This document shows positions 46,140 to 57,690 of a DNA stretch of 64,000 bases, piece after piece. Source of the stretch: Cryptomeria japonica (taxonomy: Eukaryota; Streptophyta; Pinopsida; Cupressales; Cupressaceae); NCBI RefSeq assembly GCF_030272615.1, contig NC_081408.1, positions 617,206,476-617,270,475 of the forward strand, in the 5' to 3' direction. Numbering within the stretch: the first letter of the stretch is position 1; each line of letters begins with the position of its first letter. The position numbers and the translations under genes are program-made. Under the pieces are notes generated by a model that was not told where the DNA came from, did not search any database, and saw only the letters and a program-made list of their open reading frames with translations.

Positions 46140-47273
46140 CTCGAAGGCATTTCAATGGAACCCTCCTAAAGTGTTTAGACAAATAGGAGGTTGAATGGGC
46201 ACTATGCAAAGTGCATGAGGGTATCTATGGGGCACACTCAAGCGGTCTCACATTGGCTAAAAAGCTCTTGCACACAGGGTACTATTGGCCAATCATGGAA
46301 GAAGACACATATCATTATGTGAAGAAATGTATCCCTTGCCGGAAACATGATGACAAGATTCATGCACCATCTCAAGATCTATAGCCATTCATTACAACTT
46401 GGCCCTTCTCACAGTGTGGGCTTGATCTCATTGGGAAAATCCACCCGCTTCATCTAATGGTCACAAATTCATAATAATTGCCACTGAATACTTCACCAAG
46501 TGGGTGGAGGCCATACCCATCACCTTCACCACTAGGAATCAAATTTCCAAGTTTATTCTGAATCACCCCATCTGTCGATATGGAATCCCCAAGGTAATCA
46601 TCACGAATAATGGAAAACCTTTCAAAAATAAGGATGTCAAGGGACTTTTTCAGAAGTTTGGCATTCAACACCACTTCTCCATGCCCTACTACCCACAAGG
46701 TAATGGTCAAGTTGAGGCTTCAAATAAAACCCTCATCAAAATCCTCAAGAAGACAGTCAATGCAATTGGTCGTGATTGGCACTTGCAACTCCATCCTGTC
46801 CTCTGGGCCTACTGCACAAGTATCTGCACACCCATAAGAGCCACCCTTTACTCCCTAGTCTTTGATTCTAAAGCCGTCCTACCCCTTGAGATCGAGATCC
46901 CATCACTAAGGGTTTTGTTGCAGATCATCCTCCCTGATGAGGACTATAGATTCACTAGGCTACAAGAGCTTGATTTGCTAGATGAAAGGTGTCTCAAAGC
47001 CTTAAATCACCTCTGGGTATATCAAAACCGGCTACGGTTGAGCTATAACAAGAAGGTCTGAACCTGGGAATTTGATGTTGGTGTTCTTGTTCTTATGGAG
47101 AACCAGAGAAACCTACATGACCGTGAAAAGAAAGGCAATTTTGAGCCTAAGTGGCTTGGACCATATGTGATCACTCCAAAGTATGGATTGGGTGCCTATA
47201 AATTGGCCACTCTTAAAGGTGAACCCTTGGATGAGCCTATGAACATTATGTACTTGAAAATATTCTATGCCTA
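46140..47273 (+). pseudogene. G3 integrase
   Basis: The HHCC zinc-binding region is intact (HEGIYGAHSSGLTLAK, then CIPC). The core keeps the first Asp (QCGLDLIGKI) and the Glu (YPQGNGQVEASNKT), but the middle Asp is Asn (ITNNGKPF), so it could not integrate DNA. The block 46504-47061 is open for 185 residues. A frameshift lies near 46450 and a stop at 47060. The C-terminal part continues to about 47273 (NFEPKWLGPYVI). Confidence 0.85.
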
Positions 47274-49070
47274 GTGCTCAGAGGTCGCCAGTCTCTCAAA
47301 AAAAATAAAAAATAATAAAATAAATTGAAAAATAAGGTTAAAAAAAAAACTCAAGAAAAATACAAAAAAAAAGAAAAAAAAGAAAAGAAAAATCAATTCA
47401 TCCATCAATGAAAACCACTTTGTGGCACTATGGGCAAGTGCCTTGGTGAAAACCTAGTTTCAAGCATCGAGGTAAATAAGCTAGATCCATTGTCTACTTG
47501 GATAAACACGCTTTTTAGAGATGAGATTTTTAAAAAATCTACATCTCCCCACCTATAGTCTCGTGGTTTGGCCACTTTTATAGTGTTCGAGAGAAAATTC
47601 TTCTTTATACCGTACCCCTTTCCCCCCCACCCAAAAACCCGATATCCATATTTCCTAAATGGAGTAATCTGACATGTAGTTCCCCAATCTTCTCAAATTA
47701 TGAGGATTGTACAACTTTACTTGCCAAATAAGGGCATTTGTGCAGGATGACTCCCCGTCTTGATCACCCACATTGAAAATCCGCCCATCCCTCCCCTCCT
47801 TCTTTCTTGCATTTTCTTTTCTCCTTCATTCTTCAAGCCATGCCACCACATAAAACTTTAAACCTCGTCAGTGGATTGTATATTCATTAGGAAAATTTAT
47901 CCGCTGGCCCTGCTCCCAACCCTGCAAATCCCCTGCTTTCAGGAGATGATGAGTCTTTGTCTGAACTGTGAATATAGACCATCCCATCCCACTGATATTT
48001 TATCCCATTACATCGAGCTTTCCCCTAGTACAATGAGCTTTCCCTTCAATCTGAGCTTACCTAGACTTATACATAATCCAAACACACATACACAATGTCT
48101 TAACCAAATCCAAGTAGAGATCCTCTTGACTAACATCTCTCCCAATCAGTATAATGTATTGCCTTCCATTGATATATTCCATCATCATGCCCATTGAGTT
48201 GCATCCTGCCCATATCTGGTAATCCTATCCAAATCCATGTCCTACTCTTGGCAAGGGATTTTTGTTGGCCAAACGAGTTGTTTGCTTGAATGATCCTTTT
48301 TCTTTGATTCTATTTTTTGTCCTAGGACTATACCTATTCATGGCTACCTTGATCTTTCTATATCTTGGTATGTCTGAGTTGGTTTACATTGGGGCATAGT
48401 TTTTGTCGTATGATGTTTTTGATGGTTTCTCATGTTTGATCCAACAAGTATTGCATTCACTTTGAGTATGTTGATATAGTTGTCTATCCCATCTTCTGCA
48501 TATTCCAATTGAATCCTCGTAAAGGATTTGAATGTACGAGGATACCATTCAACTCATATACCTCATATATTTAGTCATAGTGACATGTACACTTGCATAC
48601 ATTGAGGTAACCTATTGTCTACAATTCTAGTCCATGCATCGGATATTCATTACATTCTGATTCCTATAATCAGTGATGTTGATAATCCTTTCAAAATCAA
48701 ACCTAGGATTTCTCTCTACATATTACATAACAACAATCCCATCATCTTCACTCATAATCATCCTATTAAACCTATCATATCCTCTTTCATTCCATTTCCC
48801 CTTTTCCTTAGGGTCTTCAATTTATTCACTTTCCCTCGCCCTCCCCTTTTTCCTTTCATCCTATAGTCCTATCCATTTCGCGAGAACACCCGTGTTCTTG
48901 AAACCCGCATGTCCTCTCGAGGGGGCATACCATTTCCTCCTTGTTGTCCTTCCTCAACCCACCAATGACTAGGGCATCATGCCACTAGTCCTTTTCCTTT
49001 TCTATCCACTATATTTTATTCTTCTTTTACATAAAATCACTTCATGACGCTATATCAAAGAGTGGCAAAA
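47274..49070 (+). other. G3 3' untranslated region
   Basis: No gene. About 47298-47400 is a run of A with scattered G and T. At 49056-49070 ATCAAAGAGTGGCAAAA before the LTR is the probable polypurine tract. Confidence 0.6.
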
Positions 49071-50230
49071 TGTAGACACATAAAATTGATTAAATTATAT
49101 TTAATTAAGTATACCTTTATCCCTTGATTAATTTAATTAATCATGTTAGCCATTATTCCCCAAAATTAATTAAGTTACATTTAATTAATTTTCCCCTTCC
49201 ACATATATAATTTATTTATTAATTAATTATACATGTCTCTTTTATCCTAAAGTTGATTTATTTCAATAAATCAAGCTCACCTTTAAGGAATATTCCAAAT
49301 TTATTCTTAATCCCAATTAGCTAAATTAATTTATAATTAATTAAGATAATTCTATGATTACTACAAACCTATCTTTTAATCCCCCCATTAAACTAATTAA
49401 ACCAAGGCCTAACCCTTGTTAGTATTTATTCAAATTAAAAATATTACACATCTACCCAAAACCCACATGTGACTCCACATGTGACCCATTCTTGAAGGAC
49501 TTGCATGCACAAGTCACTTCAACATATCCACATCACCTTTGACCAATGGGTTCTCACACATGTGTGAGGATTCTCTTCCCCATAGAGCCACCCTACACTT
49601 TCCCCTTTTAGCCTGTATGTCATAAGCTCTCTTCCACTAGCCCTTACACCCTTCCACAAGTGTTTCCACTTGTCAACCTCTTGGACTTCCCAAGATTTTC
49701 TCACACATGTGTAGAACATCTTCCCCTTTTCCCTATGATAGTTGTTCTTCCCAAGATATGCTCACACATGTGTGAGAACACCTTGCTCTCTCCTTAAATT
49801 TGAGCCCTTGATCAACTTTTGATCTTAACCATCGGTTTCCAAGCCAACAACTCTATAAATTGAGCCCTCATCTCTTATCAATCCATCCACTTTTTATGCA
49901 TCCTCATGTTGGATTTTTATCCACTTATCATAGCACAATAATAATTCCCATTTTGATCCATCATATCTACATCCATCATTATGTTGTTATGATAGTTTGA
50001 GAGCATTCCACACAACTCTATCTCTCTCCCACTCTCCATTAGTCAACTTTGGAGCTAGAAAAGTTCATGGAGATAAGGAGAACAAGGAAGAGTTACTTGC
50101 AATGGGAGCTTCATGATTATATTTTATTGATTGATTGTTTGTCTTTCATTATGATTTAATTTCAAATCTTTCTTGATATCATGCTTGAAATGGTTTTGGT
50201 TTGTTTATTTATTGACTAACCTTACTAACT
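49071..50230 (+). repeat. G3 3' LTR
   Basis: Starts TGTAGACACATAAAATTG, the sense start of Tat LTRs, comparable with the G1 LTR. AT-rich with TTAATTAA stretches. Two CTCACACATGTGT motifs lie in the middle. The right end is approximate. Confidence 0.65.
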
Positions 50231-51030
50231 ATTTTATGCTGATACATAAATATTACAATTAGGAAATGCACATGCATTCAGGCACACTGCTTAGAGCTCA
50301 CTGCTCAAAAGAGAGAGAGGCTCACTGCCTGCAACTTAGATACAAATATTACAGATTATTTGAACTGATGAACAACATATATAAATGCCAAATTATAGTT
50401 TTGGTTAAGCACAATACATGAATTTCATACACTTCATCTCACTTCTCTATTACACTGTTCTACTATAATTTAGAGCACCAATCTCTAACCTATGCATGTG
50501 AAACTGCACACAATCGATCACTAACACCTTCCACATGTCCAAAATAATCAAAATAATCACCCTTGTATATCCACAACAAGAAATCATATCGGCCACATGT
50601 TGGCTCAAGAACATTAACACTTTATTCAAATGCGTACAAACTAGCGGTAAAATTTGAACTCAAATGCTAATGCGGACCAAAACAATTGAACACACACTAC
50701 CACATATATTAGCTAAACATCCTTGATCACAAAAAAAAATTATGAAAATTGCACCATCAAATCCGCACAAAGATTTATCATGCTAGTCAGTCATATTGCA
50801 CTATCAAACCAAAAACCAATATATCAGATCTTTTGGCTCGCACACCAATCATCACCATAGGCTAAAATTATGGAATAAGGTATCTGAGACATGAAGCTAG
50901 CTTCCCTTTGATGTGAAACACAAAATATTAACTAGAAAAGAAAATCTTAACCAAAAATATCACACTGTCAGATGCTTTGAACTAAGCTTGTCGGACTTAA
51001 TCCAATCTCCAATCTAACTTCTGATATCAA
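50231..51030 (-). repeat. Truncated Copia-type LTR fragment
   Basis: It contains AATGCA-CA-TGCATT (50265-50278) followed by CTTAGAGCTCACTGCTCAA, a core shared with the LTRs of NA2, NA3 and C1. Both ends are missing. No gene. Confidence 0.55.
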
Positions 51031-51099
51031 CAAATCATTCACTACAGATGGGTACACTGACTTGGGTTGTTGTTTGCAATTTTTGTGCCAACCTCAACA

Positions 51100-51735
51100 A
51101 GGATGTCTCATGGGATAAGGTAACATGAGATAAGAAAGTCAAGATAAATCTAAGAGCGCTTATACTGCGAAGATAAATGGAGACAGTAGAGATTGCATGA
51201 GATAAGAAAAATAACAAAGAAAAGTGAGGCAAGTGGCCTCCAGTTCTTTCTCTGAGTTGACCGGGTCAGCCGATCAACTCACTTAAGTTCAACAGGCTGG
51301 AGGGATCCTGGTCGTTAGCAGGCCAGTGTCCCCTTTCCTCTTACCATTCATAGGATTTTCAAATGCAACAGACCCCGCGGGATAAGAAACATCGAAGGCA
51401 AGAAGGATTCTCTCTTATCCCATGGGATAAAACAGATGCACCAAAGATGCAATGGGATAAGCTTGTCAAGGGAAAAGATAGGCTTTCCCCTTATCACATG
51501 AGGTTATAAAGACATCAGTGGAAGCCTATGGGATAAGAAGCGAAGGAGAAAAAGAGACAAATGTTTATCCCATGGGGTAAAGCGAAGGCTCAAAGAGGGC
51601 CACGGGATAAGGAAACAAAGGCAGAAATGAAGATGACTTATCCCACAAGGTTGAATAGATAGTGAAGAAGGGTCACGGATAAGCAAAGAAAAGTAGAACA
51701 AAGTGAAGGGCTTATCTCGCAAGATAAGAACTCAG
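51100..51735. repeat. GATAAG-rich degenerate inverted repeat array
   Basis: At least a dozen GATAAG or CTTATC sites on both strands in about 630 bp. Most are in the longer form TGGGATAAG or CTTATCCCA, and some are fused as a palindrome (TTATCCCATGGGATAA at about 51416). Spacing is irregular, 20-90 bp. It lies upstream of the probable G4 promoter. GATAAG is the I-box/GATA-factor site of plant promoters; any role here is inference. Confidence 0.65.
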
Positions 51736-53010
51736 TGCAGTCGGCAGTCAAACACAGCCAGTGAGACGTGGACCCGAGGTGCCATGTCAGACATCTGCAA
51801 CCGTCGGATTTTTATAAAGGCCTGATCTGATGGTCATGTTTTAATCTTACATTGGGCCTGCTAGGTGCTTGCATGGAGAGATTTTATGCATCCATCTTTG
51901 CGTGAATCTCTTAGATCGATGACAGATGTTTCAATTCATGATGACCATTGGGTTTTGAATGATTTTTTAGGAGGGTGGTTGTCGACCCGATGGTCGAGGA
52001 AGTTCTCTTCTTATTCAGTGCCCTTTTCATACTTGATCTTGCTCCAACCACCAAATTTAAACACCATAGCTCCAGAGGTGACCACTGCAGGATGATTTCA
52101 GATGCCACCATGCCTTTTCAATGCAATACAAAAACTTTTTGTTCCTGCAAGTGTGCTCGACCATGCTTGTCAACATGGATTAATTCACCAAGGAGTGGTT
52201 TTGCTCTTTTCTAGGTTGAGGGATGTCTTCTTGAGGGTGTTCTAGCACATTATCAGATATTTCAATCTGATCTTCTCCCCCCTCAGATATTTGTAACCTA
52301 ACCTTGGTTAGGGTTAGGGTTTTCATTAGTTGTAACCATCTCAGTTATGCTTGAACTATAAAGGCAAAATTGTAACATATTGTTTGAATCTTCTCCTTCT
52401 TTTTCTTCTGCAGAACTCTTCATGTTTCTCTGCACTTGTTAAATTTTCCTTGCCTTCTCATGAATAAAATTAACTTGTTTTGCCTGATTTCAGTTCTTAC
52501 AATATGTGTAATATTTTACCTCTTTGTATGAATGAATTCTTCTTTATTTTCTTTAGTTGTAAGTGTTTGTGTTGATCCCTCCGTGGATGTCGACTATGAA
52601 CTGAACTCAGTCCCTCTCTTCGTTTCATTGATTTTGAGCTTCACTTGCACTTAGGTGACAATTATGATAGAAATCAATGCATACCTAGGGTATTTTTATT
52701 GATGTTCTGTGCAGTCATAGGCAGGGGAGATCATCATATATTTCAGTCTTGGTGCAAACCCCTTTTCCCTTCTTTCATGTATTCCCTTCTCTCTCTCTCC
52801 CTTTTCCTGAGAATCAATAGATTATTTTTACCAAGTGTTGGGCTGGTCCAACACTCTACATTTCAAATTGAAGAGGAAATTGACCTTCTCTAGAGACTCA
52901 ACCTCACAACAATGCAAAGTCCCACACTTGAGAAGTTGATTCAACATTTCACAAGGTTGATGATCAAGGTATCTTGGGTCATCAAGGGTGAAATTTTTTG
53001 TGACAATAGT
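51736..53010 (+). other. Probable remainder of G4 5' LTR
   Basis: No gene. TATA-like ACTATAAAGGC at about 52357, TC-rich DNA after it and AATAAAA at about 52465 look like LTR promoter and poly(A) signals. A partner LTR is missing because G4 is cut on the right. Confidence 0.45.
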
Positions 53011-53014
53011 TTTT

Positions 53015-53033
53015 GGCATGCCCGGTGGGACAT
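53015..53033 (+). other. G4 candidate primer-binding site
   Basis: TTGGCATGCCCGGTGGGAC after the LTR-like region resembles the sequence found after the 5' LTR in many plant Gypsy elements. I did not match it to a tRNA. Confidence 0.45.
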
Positions 53034-53162
53034 AATTTCAACATACTTGGTGAGGATTCAGTGATTTTCCTGAACAATTCAGCCTTTGAAGGCAATCAAT
53101 CAATAACTTGACGACTTTGCTAAACAAACTCAAACTCTTGGCGAGGACCAGCCACCACTTAA

Positions 53163-54509
53163 ATGCCAAGAATACACACTAGAGCATATTCTAGAGGTAA
53201 TTTCCAATACTCTAAACTTTCATATTCAAATTCTAGAAGAACTAGAGGTATCCTTTTGTTGTCACTTACAAGGGGAACTCAAGGAGAACCACCTACACCC
53301 TTAAGGTTTCAGTCTACCCCTCCTTTTATCATACCTTCTCAATCTAGAGACCCTACCATCCATATTAACAGACCCCTATTCGCAATGGTGGTCCCAAGAG
53401 AACATACCTTTGTCACTTTCAATGGTGGTAGTCGCTTAGTCCTAACTCAAAAGAATGACATTCCAGTAGAAACCTTGAAGGCTATACTATTTTTACTAGA
53501 GAAACATTTACCTCTCCTAAATAACATATCCAAGATGTATCAAGCATCTACATAGTGTTTAATCTCATTGAAGATGATGTTGCAGTAAGGATTCTTGGTT
53601 CCTCATTCAAAGGAAAGGCCCTTCAATGGTATAGAGGAATAGTTCCTAATTCCATTCACAATTGGGATGAGTTAGGGGAGAAGCTATGCAAACATTTTGA
53701 GGAAAAAAGTGACCATTTATCACTTATGGAGTAGTTGACCACAATAAAAAGAGCACCCCATGAGTTCATGGTTGATTTCAATTATAGATTCCAAAAACCA
53801 TGGGATAGGATCCCATCATTGATAAAGCCTTCCTCAAATCATGCTTTTCTATATTTTCTTAAGGCTTTAAACAATGATATTGTAGCTATGATCCAATCTA
53901 TGGGGGGAAATAATCTCCCATTATCTTATGAAACTTCTATAAGGGTAGAAAATTCCTTAATACAAGCAAGAAAGTTGTTTCCTAGGCCTCCAATGCCCTT
54001 ATTTCCAGAGGCTCCTCCACTAGCCTATTTTAGCACCAATACCAACGACGCTTTCAAGCCATTTTCTCATGCCTGCACCCCCCCCAGTTTCTAAAATCCA
54101 AGAGTTCAGGGCTACTATGGAGGCTTCAATGCAAAAAATGAGCCAACAACTGCAAGGATATGGAAACGAATTGGTCTCAGTCAAGAGACAATTACCACAA
54201 GCTAACAACAAGCCTTATCAACCCCAAAACTAGAACTATCAACAACACAGGCCTAATTTTCAAGGGCAGAACCAGTGGAACAATGCTAGGCCCTTGAACA
54301 ATGTGAATCCCATAGCTACAAGCACCTCAAAGGCTATAGTTCCAATTCAAAACAATCTTGCTCAGGAGAAAAATTGGTGTGTCCCATGCAATCAACCACA
54401 TAGTCAGGCCTCATGTCAGAATGGTGAGTTTTCTCAATCCTTAGTAGCACAAGAGGAGCCAACAACATCGGGGAAACAACAATTTTTTGATTGTCCCAGT
54501 CACCCATAA
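53163..54509 (+). pseudogene. G4 gag with zinc knuckle
   Basis: The N-terminal block 53163-53555 is Arg/Thr/Pro-rich. After a frameshift near 53555 comes the gag domain (FKGKALQWYRG, then LTTIKRAPHEFMVDFNYRF and LKALNNDIVAMI). Later are a Gln/Asn-rich stretch and the knuckle CVPCNQPHSQASC (54381-54420), spaced CX2CX3HX4C. Stops lie around 53600-53730, 54092 and 54230. It would form the particle and bind RNA. Confidence 0.75.
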
Positions 54510-54856
54510 GGAGATACAACTTTCATGAATTGGTAGGAGGCTAATTTTTGTGGCATGAATCAGACAATTGGGGATAGTGTGGCCTACAACACAAGATCAA
54601 AAGGTAGGGCCATAGATCCTAGTGTTAATTCTACAATAGAAAATCAGACTCCATCTATATCTCAAGATTCACAACCTATCCTACAATATTCAATACTAAA
54701 GTCATCTGATAAGGTGACTGCTCCAAGAAAGAGTGAGCCTTGACACAAAATTTTAAGGAGGGAGAGCCACCTAGGGTTCCTATCACACCAAAATCAAACC
54801 TAGTCACCATGAAGGTCCCTGCTAAGGCTTCCATCCACTTTAACAATATTGAATAG
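54510..54856 (+). other. G4 gag-protease linker
   Basis: Short interrupted frames with Ser/Thr/Pro/Gln-rich content (TIENQTPSISQDSQP). No domain seen. Confidence 0.5.
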
Positions 54857-55690
54857 ATGAAGAGGGATAGCCTCAATGTACCAATTTGGGATGCTCTGGC
54901 TATCCCATCTCAAAGAGACCTACTTCAGGAAGCCCTAAAGGGGATGGGTGTTGCAGAAGGTACCAGTCAGGGTTGTAGTTCTTCAACTTCCACAAGCTTG
55001 GTGCAACCCTTGGATGTAGAGAGTTCAAAGAAAATCAGTAAGCCTCCCCCTTTTTATCTGTTATTAATCATAGGATATATACTTGTTCATAATTGCATGA
55101 TAGATAGTGGGGCTAGTAGTTCATTTATACCAAATGGGATAGCTAACTGCCTAAGTATCAAGTATGAACCTATAACAAGAGGGGTGGTGCAACTTGATGG
55201 CACATCAATTCAGACTGTGAGAGTCATTAAAGATTTAAATCTAACCTTGCATGTCTATCTGGGTTGTAGTGTGTTGCAAGACATCTCAATGATTGACCTC
55301 CCTCCTTATTTTTCCATTTGTTTATCTAGGGAATTCACTGCTAAGATAGCTGGCTACCTATCTTCTGATTGGTCACACATGTTGTTTAGGAAAAAATATG
55401 GTACCAAAGTAACCATTAGGGTTGAACCTATTGCCAGTGATCATATAGAGCCCTATACCCCAAGTCCTATCAACATGAATTGTACTCTCCATGAGGAGAA
55501 AGAAGAAATTTTAGTAAGAGAGCCTGCAACTCAGCTAGATAAGGTTCCCGACTGCCTACTTGATGAGTGGGCAAATGCATTTCAGTTTGACCTCATTGAT
55601 GAGTTAAATGATACCGGTCTGGGTACATATTGTTTACATGAAGAAGACACTCCCATTCCAAATCTTTCAAAGGAGGAAAATAATATGTAG
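54857..55690 (+). pseudogene. G4 aspartic protease
   Basis: An open frame of 277 residues. The active site is in VHNCMIDSGASSSFIPN (D-S-G-A). About 80 residues on, PPYFSICLSREFTAKIAG and SSDWSHMLF are the conserved tail of this Gypsy protease group. A Glu/Asp-rich C-terminal stretch leads to a TAG at 55688, after which the extra RNase H continues in the same frame. Confidence 0.8.
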
Positions 55691-56190
55691 GGGACATGGG
55701 ACATGTGCTTTGATGGTTTAAGGAGCAAAAATGGTGCAGAGGCCGATGTATTGTTGATCTCTGCCAAGGGGGAGAAATATTTATTTTCTTTCAGAATTCA
55801 GTTTAGTTGCACTAATAATGAAGCTGAGTATGAAGCTTTGATTTTTGGTCTCCAAATAGCACAGAGGAGAGGGATCAAATCTTTGAAGGTGCATGGAGAT
55901 AGTGAGTTGGTCATAAAATAGGTCAGAGCTCATAATACCACCAAGAACAACCTTCTCAAGTCCTACAATCATAGAGCATGGGACCTAATTGAGGGATTTA
56001 AGGCCTTCAATATTTCTAGTGTTCCTAGAAATAAAAATAAATATGTTGATAGACTAGCAGCAGTAGGTGCCCAACATGACATTCCATCTCATATTGTAGC
56101 AAAGAAAGAACAACAGACCAAACTTGTGGTGAGACGTACAGTGCCTGATAACCAAGTGAATTGGCAGGTATTTGATTCTAACTAGTAGAT
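55691..56190 (+). pseudogene. G4 extra RNase H (archaeal-like), between protease and RT
   Basis: In frame with the protease: WDMCFDGLRSKNGAEADVL (first Asp), NNEAEYEALIFGLQIA (Glu), VHGDSELVIK (second Asp), and after a stop VPRNKNKYVDRLAAVGA (last Asp). All four acidic positions are present. This is the second RNase H type of Tat-like elements. Here it precedes reverse transcriptase, whereas in G3 the like domain lies after it. Stops at 55688, 55919 and about 56183. Confidence 0.8.
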
Positions 56191-56433
56191 TGTGAACTTC
56201 CTACAAGATGAGGCACAGTTCTCCCATAAGAAGAAGGGCATGCTACAAGACTAGTATGGAGATCAAATCATGCAGCTCAGTTCTAACAAGTTTCCCAAGG
56301 GGATGATCACCTTGGAGGGGATCTTCAACCATGATGATAAAAAAAAAGGGAGAGCAATGAACTTGGCCACCAAGAAAGGAGACTACAAATCAATAGCCAT
56401 GGTAGAAGGAAATGCTCTCAATTTGGGGAAGGT
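56191..56433 (+). pseudogene. G4 RNase H-RT connector
   Basis: Continues the RNase H frame (FPKGMITLEGIFNHDDKKKG) after one stop. A frameshift near 56440 separates it from reverse transcriptase. Confidence 0.5.
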
Positions 56434-57690
56434 ATGTTCCGATCTGATCAAAATACTTTTGTTAATCTCTGTCAAGAGTATAATGATATTTTTTCTTTTA
56501 CCTATGAGGATCTAAAAGGGTTTGATCCTAGTCTAGCTCAACATACCATAGAGTTAGATCCTAATTCTAAACCAATTAGACAAAATAAAAGGCCTATAAA
56601 TCCCAAAATTGAGCCTTTTTATGAGGAGAGAACTATCCAAGCTATAGAATCTAGCATTATTTTTCCAATTAAGCATTCTTCTTGGGTATCCAATCTTGTT
56701 CTAGTTAGGAAGAAGAATGGGGAAATCAGACTATGTGTAGATTTTAGGAACCTCAACGGAGCCTCCCTTAAAGATCATTATCCCCTCCCTTCCGTGGAAC
56801 AAATTTTAGCCAAAGTTAGTGGCTTTGAAAGATTTTCATTCTTGGATGGCTCTCAGGTTATAACCAAATCTTAGTCCAAGAATCTGACCAATACAAGACT
56901 GCATTCACTACTAAATGGGGCACTTATACCTACTGTAAGATGCCTTTTGGACTAACAAATGTAGGTGAAACTTTTCAAAGAGCCTTGGATATGGATTTTA
57001 AGGGAGTATTAGAAAAATTTGTACTACTATATCCCGATCATATTATTGTATACTCCAAGCATGTGGCATACAACTTTTCTCATCTTGAGTAAGTTTTCAA
57101 AAAGTACAGGGAATATGGTGTGTCCTTGAACCCCAACAAGTGTTTATTTTCCACTAATCAGGGAAAAATACTTGGACACATTGTATCCAAAGATGGTCTA
57201 GCCATAGACCCAAAGAGAGTGGAATCCATTGTGTCTCTTCCACTTCCACATCATAAGAAAGGACCTGAAAGCTTCCTTGGAAGAATCAACTTTGTCAGAA
57301 GGTTTATCCCAAACCTTGCAGCTTTGGTCAAGCTTCTCATAGCCATGTTAAAGAAGTATTTTCCCTTCAAATGGACTAAGGAGGGGAAGGAGGGATTTGA
57401 TCATATCAAATGGGCCATTGCTTAGGATCCTACTCTAGTAATTCCAAATTATGAGAAGGATTTCATCCTTTACACCTTGGGAGGAGAATCAAGTATATTT
57501 GTCATCCTAACATATTTAAATCAGGATAATTTGGAGCAACCCATATCTTTTTTCAATGAAGGTATAAAGGACTATGAACTCCAGTACAACTATGTGGAAA
57601 AACAAGTCATCACAATTGTGAGGGCACTAAAAAGGTTCAAACACATGCTCTCAAACAACAGGATTCAACTCCTAGCCCCATGCTAATGTT
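56434..57690 (+). pseudogene. G4 reverse transcriptase and Gypsy RNase H
   Basis: RT starts near DLKGFDPSLAQHTIELDP, then VRKKNGEIRLCVDFRNLN, TAFTTKWGTYTYCKMPFGL. The catalytic box is YPDH in place of YxDD, so the second Asp is lost. Then LNPNKCLFSTNQGKILGHIV, GLAIDPKRVESIV and FLGRINFVRRFIPN. The RNase H part has QPISFFNEGIKDYELQYN and VEKQVITIVRALKRFKHML, but its first Asp region is degenerate. Two frameshifts (about 56850, 57090) and stops. Confidence 0.85.

Larger units (their letters stand above)
44483..50230 (+). mobile_element. G3: Tat-type Ty3/Gypsy element, 3' half, plus strand
   Basis: Order is reverse transcriptase (5' end cut by NA3), remains of the Gypsy RNase H, a second RNase H, integrase, a long 3' untranslated region with an A-rich tract, and a 3' LTR starting TGTAGACACA at 49071. 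The second RNase H between the first and integrase is the known hallmark of the Tat lineage. The right end is not sharply defined. Confidence 0.8.

Noticed and set aside
48615-48972. Overlapping hydrophobic frames in the G3 3' region
   Set aside because: Composition follows TC-rich non-coding DNA; no domain.
52645-52893. Possible small host gene at 52645-52893
   Set aside because: No domain or splice structure; lies in the probable 5' LTR of G4.
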